The notes under the pieces were generated by a model. It was given only the letters and a program-made list of their open reading frames with translations, was not told where the DNA came from and searched no databases. 63,486 bases of DNA from positions 1 through 63,486 of the forward strand of contig JAFGVP010000061.1 in the NCBI GenBank assembly GCA_016937945.1. The letters are read 5' to 3'. The translations under genes were made by a program, and so were the position numbers. Source of the stretch: Pontiellaceae bacterium (lineage in GTDB: Bacteria; Verrucomicrobiota; Kiritimatiellia; Kiritimatiellales; Pontiellaceae). This document shows positions 27,558 through 34,798 of the stretch, piece after piece; the first letter of the stretch is position 1; the number at the start of each line of letters is the position of its first letter.

Positions 27558-29285
27558 TCAGGCCGCTGCAGTCTGGCGCTGAACCAGTTCGGCATTCACC
27601 TTCCGGCGCGCGGCACGCTGGTCGAGCACACCCAGCAGCTTTCCGCTTTCCGCATTATCAATCACCGGCAGCGCCTCGGTCTGCGTTTCGTGCATTTCAC
27701 GCAGGGCCTCCGCCAGATTGGTTTCCGCCAGCAGACGCTGGGTCAGCGGCTGCATAACATCGCCGACGACCAGCCACAGCCAGGTATCGCGATCCATCAG
27801 CACCTCTTTGAGCATGTCGAAGGTCAGAACGCCGGCAATCTTTCCATCGGCGGAAACCACCGGATAAACGAGCGTATCCTGCTCGGCAAAATGCTGTACG
27901 ACCTGCGCCAGCGGAGTTCCTTCGTTCAGCGGAACAATGCCGGTATCCACCACATTGGCCACCTTCAGTTCCGCCATCACATCCTCTTCAGTCACGTTGC
28001 GACCGACCTCGCCAGCCTTGTTGATGGACAGCTTGGCAAACGCCGGACCGATGAGCTGAACGATCAGCGTCGTGGCCGTGACGGTGAAAATAATCATATC
28101 GCTCAGTTTCATGCCTTCAACCACAGAGATATCCGGCAGCTTCTGGCTCGCAACGATGGAGAGACCGACGGCAACCCCGCCCTGTGCAAACAGCGCCATG
28201 CCCATGTAGTTCTGGACCGGCTTTTCCGCTTTGGAAAAACGGCCGCCCCAATACGCACCGACCCATTTCCCGATGCTGCGCATCAGGACATACGCCGCAA
28301 CGAGGCCCCAGAGCCAGCCCGGCATGTTGCCCAGCGAAAGCCGGGCGCCTACCAGCACAAAGAAGACAATGTAGATCGGCGTGGAGAAGGAGCGGATGAC
28401 CTCGAACAGCTGTTTACTGCGGCGCGGAGCCAGGTTGATCAGCACGATACCGACCGACATCGTGGCGAGGATCACATCCATCTCAAATGCCACGGACAGG
28501 CCGATGCAGAGCAGGATGATCCCGATGGAAATCCCGAGACGCTTTTCGGTCTGCGGCATGTAATGCATCATGGCGTTAAGCACGAAACCGCAGGCCACAC
28601 CGAGAACCACGGCGCCGCCGAGCTCGATCAGCGTATGCAGCATGGTAATCCCGACCGATTCGCCGCCGCTCTGCGTAAGGATCGACGCAACACTGGTGCC
28701 CAGTCCGTAAAGCGTCATTGCCAGCGCATCGTCCAATGCAACAATCGCAATGATCGCGGTGGTCAGGACCCCGGCCGAACGGTATTCCCACAGCACGTCA
28801 ATCGTGGATGCCGGATCGGTGGCCGAAGCAATGGCCCCGAAAACAATGCCGGCGGCCAGCGCATAAACCCAGCTGTGGCAGACCAGATACACGATCCCGG
28901 TGGAGGCCAGGCCGACCAGTACGAATGCGGCAAGCCCTTCGCCCATCAGGATCGCGGTAAACTGCCGTCCATATTTTTTGAAGATGCTTCCGCTCAGCTC
29001 ACCGCCGACCAGAAAGCCGATCAGCCCCAGCGCAAAGTTATTGAAAGGACCGAGCGCGGCAATATCGGAAGGATGCAGCAGGCCGCCGTTGTTGAATACC
29101 GACCACCCGAATAGACCGAACAGATGGTGGAACAGCAGGGCGCCGGAGTCGCCGATCAATACGCCGACCACGATATAGCCGACCACCTGCGGCACTTTCA
29201 GGCGCTGGAAAATCCACGCTCCGACCACCCCGCCGGCGACGCAGATACCGAGAATTGCAAGTACACCTAGGTGAAAATCATCCAT
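27558..29285 (-). CDS. CPA2-type cation/proton antiporter with C-terminal CBS pair
   Basis: 575 residues. Residues ~1-390 form about 12 helices with the Kef/NapA-like signatures YIVVGVLIGDSGALL, ALGLIGFLVGGELSGS and GAIASATDPASTIDVLWEY, which holds the conserved Asp of the ion site. The C-terminal CBS pair (~440-565) includes VYPVVSADGKIAGVLTFDML and EALPVIDNAESGKLLGVLD. No NAD-binding KTN domain is seen, so regulation would be through CBS instead. Likely potassium or sodium/proton exchange in the inner membrane. It starts 3 bases after the HTH-EIIA gene. Confidence 0.87.
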   Translation of the reverse strand: MDDFHLGVLAILGICVAGGVVGAWIFQRLKVPQVVGYIVVGVLIGDSGALLFHHLFGLFGWSVFNNGGLLHPSDIAALGPFNNFALGLIGFLVGGELSGSIFKKYGRQFTAILMGEGLAAFVLVGLASTGIVYLVCHSWVYALAAGIVFGAIASATDPASTIDVLWEYRSAGVLTTAIIAIVALDDALAMTLYGLGTSVASILTQSGGESVGITMLHTLIELGGAVVLGVACGFVLNAMMHYMPQTEKRLGISIGIILLCIGLSVAFEMDVILATMSVGIVLINLAPRRSKQLFEVIRSFSTPIYIVFFVLVGARLSLGNMPGWLWGLVAAYVLMRSIGKWVGAYWGGRFSKAEKPVQNYMGMALFAQGGVAVGLSIVASQKLPDISVVEGMKLSDMIIFTVTATTLIVQLIGPAFAKLSINKAGEVGRNVTEEDVMAELKVANVVDTGIVPLNEGTPLAQVVQHFAEQDTLVYPVVSADGKIAGVLTFDMLKEVLMDRDTWLWLVVGDVMQPLTQRLLAETNLAEALREMHETQTEALPVIDNAESGKLLGVLDQRAARRKVNAELVQRQTAAA

Positions 29286-29288
29286 TTT

Positions 29289-29939
29289 CTAATCCTCGGA
29301 AATCAGTTGGGAATAGATAAATTCAGGATCCGAGGAAGCAATGATGCTGTCCCGGGTCGTGGCGTCCTTGAGACGGCTGCTCACCGCGGAAAGGGTGCGG
29401 ATATATTTGGCGTGCTGGTCAGACCGGGCCGCGAGCATGCAGACAATATGCACCGGCTTGTTGTCCAGCGAAGAGTAGCCCGAGATGGGACGCTTGCTGA
29501 CGGCAACCGCCATCACCAGGTCCGATACGGAATCAATTCGTACGTGCGGAACACCGACCCCAAAACCGATCCCGGTGCTCATCAGCTCTTCGCGGGCGAA
29601 GATTCCGTTCAACAGCTCATCGCGCTTGTGAACCAGCGGCGAGGTAGCGAGCAGATCGACCAGATTGGTCAGGATGGTTTTCTTGTCGGTCTCTTCCACA
29701 ATAACGATGCGATCGGATGTCAGCAGAGAATTGCCACCTTTCTTGACCGAGGCAATCGCCGGAGCGGTTTTATTGGAGATTCGGGAATTCACCCAGTTTT
29801 CAACATCTTCACGCTTAAAGCGCCATGTGGTACCGAGCTTGCCGCCCGGAAGGTCGCCCTTTTGCGCCCAGTCATATACCGTTCGCTCGGATACCCGCAG
29901 ATATGCGGCCACTTCTTCGATTGTCATAATTTCATGCAC
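29289..29939 (-). CDS. Helix-turn-helix and PTS EIIA-like fusion protein
   Basis: About 216 residues. The N-terminal excisionase/MerR-type helix-turn-helix (TIEEVAAYLRVSERTVYDWA, then GGKLGTTWRFKREDVENWV) is followed by a linker and an EIIA domain with phospho-acceptor His132 in FGVGVPHVRID. I favour the GTG at 29939, since GAGGAG stands 8 bases upstream; the GTG at 29945 and the ATG at 29927 are alternatives. It is the first gene of the seven-gene ion-transport operon, so it may be a transcription factor that adjusts its own operon according to EIIA phosphorylation. Similar HTH-EIIA fusions are known in PVC and delta-proteobacterial genomes, but their partners are mostly unstudied. Confidence 0.87.
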   Translation of the reverse strand: MHEIMTIEEVAAYLRVSERTVYDWAQKGDLPGGKLGTTWRFKREDVENWVNSRISNKTAPAIASVKKGGNSLLTSDRIVIVEETDKKTILTNLVDLLATSPLVHKRDELLNGIFAREELMSTGIGFGVGVPHVRIDSVSDLVMAVAVSKRPISGYSSLDNKPVHIVCMLAARSDQHAKYIRTLSAVSSRLKDATTRDSIIASSDPEFIYSQLISED

Positions 29940-30120
29940 AAGCACGTCTCCTCTGTTAATCCGCGGAAAACTACATCAAACCGTAATGATTGCAAGTAAT
30001 CTCTTTATTTTAGACACAATCTCCGCATTAGGCGAAAAACGCATGAATTCATCATTAAAAGCAGTTGCTTGAAATGGTATGCCAGCTCATGTCCAAGCAA
30101 ACCGTTCATCCACTGCAAAT

Positions 30121-30146
30121 AAAAAAAGCGGCCCGAAGACCGCCTT
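30121..30146 (-). terminator. Intrinsic terminator of acnB
   Basis: On the minus strand GCGGTC-TTCG-GGCCGC forms a UUCG-capped stem followed by seven T. It lies about 30 bases after the acnB stop. Confidence 0.8.
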
Positions 30147-30177
30147 TCCTGATTGCCGGATATTTAGGGCCGGACGC

Positions 30178-32736
30178 TTATACACTGAACTCCGTCATCT
30201 GATGGAAGTTGAGGTATTTATAGATGTCGTCGGTCTTGCCTTCGAGCTTCGGTGCGACGACCGCAACATATTCCTCCGGCGTTGGAAGCGTGCCCTTCAG
30301 GGCCACCACGGCGGCCAGCTCGGCGGAACCGAGATAAACCTGCGCACCGGTTCCCATGCGGTTGTTGAAGTTACGCGTCGAGGTCGAGAAGACCACGGCG
30401 TTATCCTTCACGCGCGCCTGGTTGCCCATGCAGAGCGAACAGCCCGGGATTTCAATACGCGCACCGGCGGCACTGAACTTCGCATAGTAGCCTTCCTTGG
30501 TGAGCTGCGCCTGGTCCATCTTGGTCGGCGGGCAGATCCACAGGTTGACATTGGCGAAACCTTCGCCGGTGAGCACTTCGCCGGCGGCCCGGAAATGGCC
30601 GATGTTGGTCATGCAGCTGCCGATAAAGACATCGTCAATTTTTGCTCCCTGCACATCGGAAAGCTTTTTCACATCATCCGGATCATTCGGGCAGCAGAGA
30701 ATCGGCTCCTTGATTTCATTCAGGTCGATTTCAATGACGGCGGCATATTCGGCATTTTCGTCGGCACTCATCAGCTCGCCGTTTTCGAGCCATTCCTTCA
30801 CGTCATCAATACGCTTCCGGAGGGTTTCGGCGTCGCCGTAACCGCCCTTGATCATCTCTTCCATCAGGGTGATGTTGGAGTTGAGGTATTCCTCGATCGG
30901 TTCGCGATCCAGCTTGATGCTGGCAGCAGCGGCCGAGCGCTCGGCGGCGGCATCGGTGAGCTCGAAGGCCTGTTCGACCTTCAGCTTCGGCAAACCTTCC
31001 ATTTCAAGGATCCGGCCGGCGAAAATGTTCTTCTTGTTTTTCTTTTCGACCGTCAGCAGACCTTCCTGAATAGCCTGGTACGGAATAGCGTTCACGATAT
31101 CGCGCAGAGTGACGCCCGGTTGAAGCTCGCCCTTGAAGCGGACCAGAACGGATTCCGGCATATCGAGCGGCATCACACCCAGCGCCGCCGCAAAGGCTAC
31201 GAGGCCGGAGCCGGCGGGAAACGAAATGCCCATCGGGAAACGGGTATGGGAATCGCCGCCCGTTCCGACCGTATCGGGAATCAGCAGGCGGTTGAGCCAG
31301 GAGTGGATCACGCCGTCACCCGGACGCAGTGAAACACCTTTGCGGTTCATGATGTAATCCGGGAGCGTGGCGTGGGTGATCACATCCGCCGGTTTCGGAT
31401 ACGCGGCCGTATGACAGAACGACTGCATCACGAGATCGGCATTAAACTTCAGGCAGGCGAGTTCCGTGATTTCACCGCGGGTCATCGGACCGGTTGTATC
31501 CTGCGATCCGACGGTGGTCATCTTCGGCAGGCAGGAAGTGCCCGGAAGAATACCGTCCACGCCGCAGGCCTTGCCGACCATCTTCTGGGCCAGCGTATAA
31601 CCCTGCCCGTCCTTCGGCTGCGGATTATCCGGAACCACGAAAATGCCGGATGCATCAATCGAGCTCAAGCCCAGCGCTGCACGGGCCTTTTCGGTCAGCT
31701 GCTTGCCGATGATAAGCGGGACGCGGCCGCCGGCGCGGAATTCGTCGAGCAGCGTATCGGGCTTGACCGGGAAGGTGGTGATTTCGTTTCCGTCGGTGTC
31801 GGTAATCAGGCCTTTGGTCGGATAGACCTTGATAACCTTTCCGGTGGTCAGTTCCGAGACATCCGCCTGGATCGGGAATGCGCCGGAATCTTCGGCCGTG
31901 TTGAAGAAGATCGGAGCAATCGTGCTTCCGATCACTACGCCGCCGCGGCGCTTGTTCGGAATGCAGGGAATATCCTGTCCGATATGCCAGATCAGCGAGT
32001 TACAGGCCGATTTACGCGAGGATCCGGTTCCGACCACGTCGCCGACGAAGGTGACCGGGAGGCCGGTTTTTTCCTTCAGTCCGGCGATTTCCTGCGGTCC
32101 GTCCGGGAACAGCGTGCCGCCCATGCAGTTGGAGTGCAGCGGAATGTCTGCCCGGGTAAACGCGAAGGAAGCGGGGGAAAAGTCGTCGGTATTGATTTCG
32201 CCGTCCACCTTGTAGATAACGGTTTCAATCTCTTCGGCGATTTCCGGCATGGAGGTGAACCATTCGCCGGCGGCCCAGGAGGCCAGAATATCCTTTGCGA
32301 CATCATTTCCCTTGTCCGCCAGGGCCTTGACATCGGTAAAACGGTTTACGGAAAGAACCATCTTTTTCAAGGAAGCCGCGGCGGTCGCTGCCAGAGCACC
32401 TTCTTCTGCAACAAGCCGGATCAGGCCGTCGAGGTTGTAGCCGCCGACCATCGTACCCAGCAGCTCAACGGCGCGTTCCGGCGAGATGAGGGGCGTAGAT
32501 TCTTCCCCGTGTGCGACCTTGAACAGGAATTCCGCCTTGATCTGTGCGGCGGGATCGACGCCCGGATTAACGCGGTTGGTAATCAGTTCAACCAGTTCCT
32601 CCTCCTTGCCGGCGGGAGGATTCTTCAGCAGTTCAATAACGTCTGCCGTCTGTTCCTTATCGAGGGCCAGCGGAGGAATGCCCTCTTTGGAGCGCTCTTC
32701 AACATGGGCATAGTAGGTCTCAAAGAAAGTACTCAT
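30178..32736 (-). CDS. acnB: Aconitate hydratase B
   Basis: Isomerises citrate and isocitrate in the TCA cycle and may also hydrate 2-methylaconitate. 852 residues against 865 in E. coli AcnB. The AcnB layout is visible: an N-terminal HEAT-like domain, then the swivel domain with the [18 protein letters not shown] loop, then the catalytic domains. Iron-sulfur cysteines are in [16 protein letters not shown] and [12 protein letters not shown], and the substrate region in [20 protein letters not shown]. The ATG at 32736 has AAGGATGATC upstream. It is a single gene with its own terminator. Confidence 0.97.
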   Translation of the reverse strand: MSTFFETYYAHVEERSKEGIPPLALDKEQTADVIELLKNPPAGKEEELVELITNRVNPGVDPAAQIKAEFLFKVAHGEESTPLISPERAVELLGTMVGGYNLDGLIRLVAEEGALAATAAASLKKMVLSVNRFTDVKALADKGNDVAKDILASWAAGEWFTSMPEIAEEIETVIYKVDGEINTDDFSPASFAFTRADIPLHSNCMGGTLFPDGPQEIAGLKEKTGLPVTFVGDVVGTGSSRKSACNSLIWHIGQDIPCIPNKRRGGVVIGSTIAPIFFNTAEDSGAFPIQADVSELTTGKVIKVYPTKGLITDTDGNEITTFPVKPDTLLDEFRAGGRVPLIIGKQLTEKARAALGLSSIDASGIFVVPDNPQPKDGQGYTLAQKMVGKACGVDGILPGTSCLPKMTTVGSQDTTGPMTRGEITELACLKFNADLVMQSFCHTAAYPKPADVITHATLPDYIMNRKGVSLRPGDGVIHSWLNRLLIPDTVGTGGDSHTRFPMGISFPAGSGLVAFAAALGVMPLDMPESVLVRFKGELQPGVTLRDIVNAIPYQAIQEGLLTVEKKNKKNIFAGRILEMEGLPKLKVEQAFELTDAAAERSAAAASIKLDREPIEEYLNSNITLMEEMIKGGYGDAETLRKRIDDVKEWLENGELMSADENAEYAAVIEIDLNEIKEPILCCPNDPDDVKKLSDVQGAKIDDVFIGSCMTNIGHFRAAGEVLTGEGFANVNLWICPPTKMDQAQLTKEGYYAKFSAAGARIEIPGCSLCMGNQARVKDNAVVFSTSTRNFNNRMGTGAQVYLGSAELAAVVALKGTLPTPEEYVAVVAPKLEGKTDDIYKYLNFHQMTEFSV

Positions 32737-32829
32737 AATAAGATCATCCTTTTGTTTATTCGCGAATTGGGGCGAAAATAGTGTTTGGGCCGCGGGGTGT
32801 CAATGGTGATACCCGCTTATGCGGAGGCG

Positions 32830-32988
32830 TTACCGGTCGTAAATCACGCAGGTATTCGAAAACTTATCGTGCCAGTTGGCGTAGAACACGAGTGCATAAC
32901 TCAGCAGATGGAAGATAATATTATCGGTCAGAAAGTTGATCAGCCGCGTGCGGGAAGTTGCATAATTGATGTAACGGCGCGACTTCAT
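32830..32988 (-). CDS. Short RDD-like membrane peptide, probably a remnant
   Basis: A 52-codon frame whose ATG overlaps the TGA of the upstream acetyltransferase gene (ATGA), a sign of translational coupling. TSRTRLINFLTDNIIFHLLS resembles the first helix of RDD-family membrane proteins (Arg and an Asp within a hydrophobic stretch). It stops after one helix and a short tail, while RDD proteins normally have three helices and about 130-200 residues. It is therefore either a truncated gene or a small membrane peptide. Confidence 0.4.
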   Translation of the reverse strand: MKSRRYINYATSRTRLINFLTDNIIFHLLSYALVFYANWHDKFSNTCVIYDR

Positions 32989-34076
32989 TTAACAGCTTCG
33001 AAATCTTCTTCGCGAAAACAGCAGTATTCGATCAGATCGGAAATGGTGTCGGCGGAAACACCGCGCCAGAAAATCTTCCAGCGGCCGGACCGGTGTTCGC
33101 CGTCGGCCTGCTGATGGTACCAGGAATTAAAGGGATTGGCGGCATTGGACCGCCAGAACAGTGACGCATGATTGGCACACACTTCCCGCCACAGCTCCAG
33201 CGCCAGCCCTTCGCCGCGGGCTTCGCGTCCCACGGCAAATTTGGAAAGGTAGAGCCCGGCCGGATGATGCTCCAGCAGGACGGCGCCGCGATATTCCTTT
33301 TCAACATACAGTTCGGCCACGTTATCGAGAAAATCGCGGTTCTTGAGTTGCTTTCCAAAACTGGCCTCCAGCAAACCGATGAGCCGGTCGCGATCGACCG
33401 CATCCATCTGCCGGAAATGGAGAATCTCGCTGCCTTTTCGCAAAAGGGTGCCGGCGCCTTTGACCGTAAAGATTTCCTGAAGCAGATTGATCGGCGAGGT
33501 GATCGAAAGGTGCAGTCCCGGACGGGCGTCTAGCAGGCGGCCGCCCAGCGCCGGATAATCCAGTTCAAGCGTTTCCAGCGGCTGCGGATTTTCGCGATGT
33601 GTATACACATACGGCAGCGACTCGCCACTACCGCTGCGCAGACCGCCGGCGGCGCGAATAAAGTGCACGCGCCGGGCCACCTCCGGCACCAGCTCCATCA
33701 GCGCCGTTTCCAGCTCCGCATCTTCCGCAACAAGCACCGGCACCTTATCATCCAGTTTCGCCTTGCGGATAAACGCGTTGGCCTCGCCCGATGCCAGGTT
33801 ATGAAAGGAAAAAATCGGTTCCTTCGCCAATGATGCCTGCATGCTCCGCGCCTGTCCGCCGCACAACAGGATGGCGGGCACCAGCTCAAGCCGGAGCAGG
33901 AAATGAAGATCAAACGCCAGCACCTCGGCGCCGGCCTCGATACTGCCGGCATCCGGGCAGAGCAGCGCAAAGCACGCGGAATGCTCTTCCTGAAACTTGT
34001 TCAGGTAAAACTCATACTCATCCCGCCGCCCGATGCTGTCGAGAAAGAGCCGTATGGTTTTGTTCAGCGTAATCAT
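32985..34076 (-). CDS. N-acetylglutamate synthase-like protein (degenerate kinase domain + NAT domain)
   Basis: About 363 residues. The N-terminal ~190 follow the amino-acid kinase fold of acetylglutamate kinase/synthase proteins but without a clear catalytic ATP site. The C-terminal ~150 have the vertebrate-type NAGS/DUF619 acetyltransferase signature: SITSPINLLQEIFTVKGAGT, ELYVEKEYRGAVLLE, YLSKFAVGREARGEGLALEL and FWRSNAANPFNSWY. The likely reaction is glutamate + acetyl-CoA to N-acetylglutamate, the first step of arginine synthesis. No other arginine genes are nearby. The start is taken at the ATG at 34076 (MITLNKTIRL); a GTG at 34094 is also open. Confidence 0.82.
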   Translation of the reverse strand: MITLNKTIRLFLDSIGRRDEYEFYLNKFQEEHSACFALLCPDAGSIEAGAEVLAFDLHFLLRLELVPAILLCGGQARSMQASLAKEPIFSFHNLASGEANAFIRKAKLDDKVPVLVAEDAELETALMELVPEVARRVHFIRAAGGLRSGSGESLPYVYTHRENPQPLETLELDYPALGGRLLDARPGLHLSITSPINLLQEIFTVKGAGTLLRKGSEILHFRQMDAVDRDRLIGLLEASFGKQLKNRDFLDNVAELYVEKEYRGAVLLEHHPAGLYLSKFAVGREARGEGLALELWREVCANHASLFWRSNAANPFNSWYHQQADGEHRSGRWKIFWRGVSADTISDLIEYCCFREEDFEAVK

Positions 34077-34166
34077 TGAACCGGTGTTTACCACAAAATA
34101 CCTAAAACCACAGAATTATTCTCATCGTGTGCTCTTTTTGAGCATCCTGCGTATTTTGCGGTGAAA

Positions 34167-34718
34167 CTAAAGTGCCTTTTTCGTCTCCTTGACGAGACGC
34201 TTGAGCTTTCCGCCAAGAGCCACCTTTTTCACGTGCGACATGCGGTCGACCAGTAAAACGCCGTTGAGGTGATCGAGCTCATGCTGAACCGCGCGGGCCA
34301 GCAGGCCTTTCGCATGGAGCTGTTTCACATGGCCTTCGAGATCGGTGTATTCCGCGTCCACCTCATACCAGCGCTCCACGTTGGCAAAGATTTCAGGAAA
34401 ACTCAGGCACCCCTCCGGACCGACCTGAATATCTTCCGTATGCGCGGTAATCTTGGGGTTGATGAAAACCAGCGGCATTTCCACATCGGGATTTTCACGC
34501 ACACCGTCATCGCCCATATCGCTGTCCGGCGGAATATCGATCACGAACATGCGCTCGGAACGTCCGACCTGTTCGGCCGCAAGGCCGACGCCCCGCTCCT
34601 CGTACATCGTTTCGAGCATATCCTTCGCCAGCTCGTGGATCTCGCCGGTGATTTCCGTCACTTCCTCAGCCTTCTTTCGAAGGATCGGATTTCCATAGGT
34701 ACAAATTGTTAAACTCAT
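34167..34718 (-). CDS. def: Peptide deformylase
   Basis: Removes the formyl group from new proteins. 183 residues. All three family motifs are intact: GVGLAAEQVG (motif 1), EGCLSFP (motif 2, with the Cys metal ligand) and QHELDHLNG (motif 3, HExxH ligands and catalytic Glu). A short acidic insertion (PPDSDMGDDGVRENPDVEMP) lies between motifs 1 and 2. It is transcribed away from the neighbouring radical SAM gene. No fmt gene is beside it. Confidence 0.96.
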   Translation of the reverse strand: MSLTICTYGNPILRKKAEEVTEITGEIHELAKDMLETMYEERGVGLAAEQVGRSERMFVIDIPPDSDMGDDGVRENPDVEMPLVFINPKITAHTEDIQVGPEGCLSFPEIFANVERWYEVDAEYTDLEGHVKQLHAKGLLARAVQHELDHLNGVLLVDRMSHVKKVALGGKLKRLVKETKKAL

Positions 34719-34798
34719 GATGGCAAGGTTTTCGTTAAGTTCGCCTATGATGTCAATTGAAATTGAGAAGGCGCACCCATCACGCTATACACAGCACC

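Noticed and set aside
30079..32781. Long plus-strand frames opposite acnB (417 and 469 codons)
   Set aside because: Shadows of the conserved acnB coding strand.
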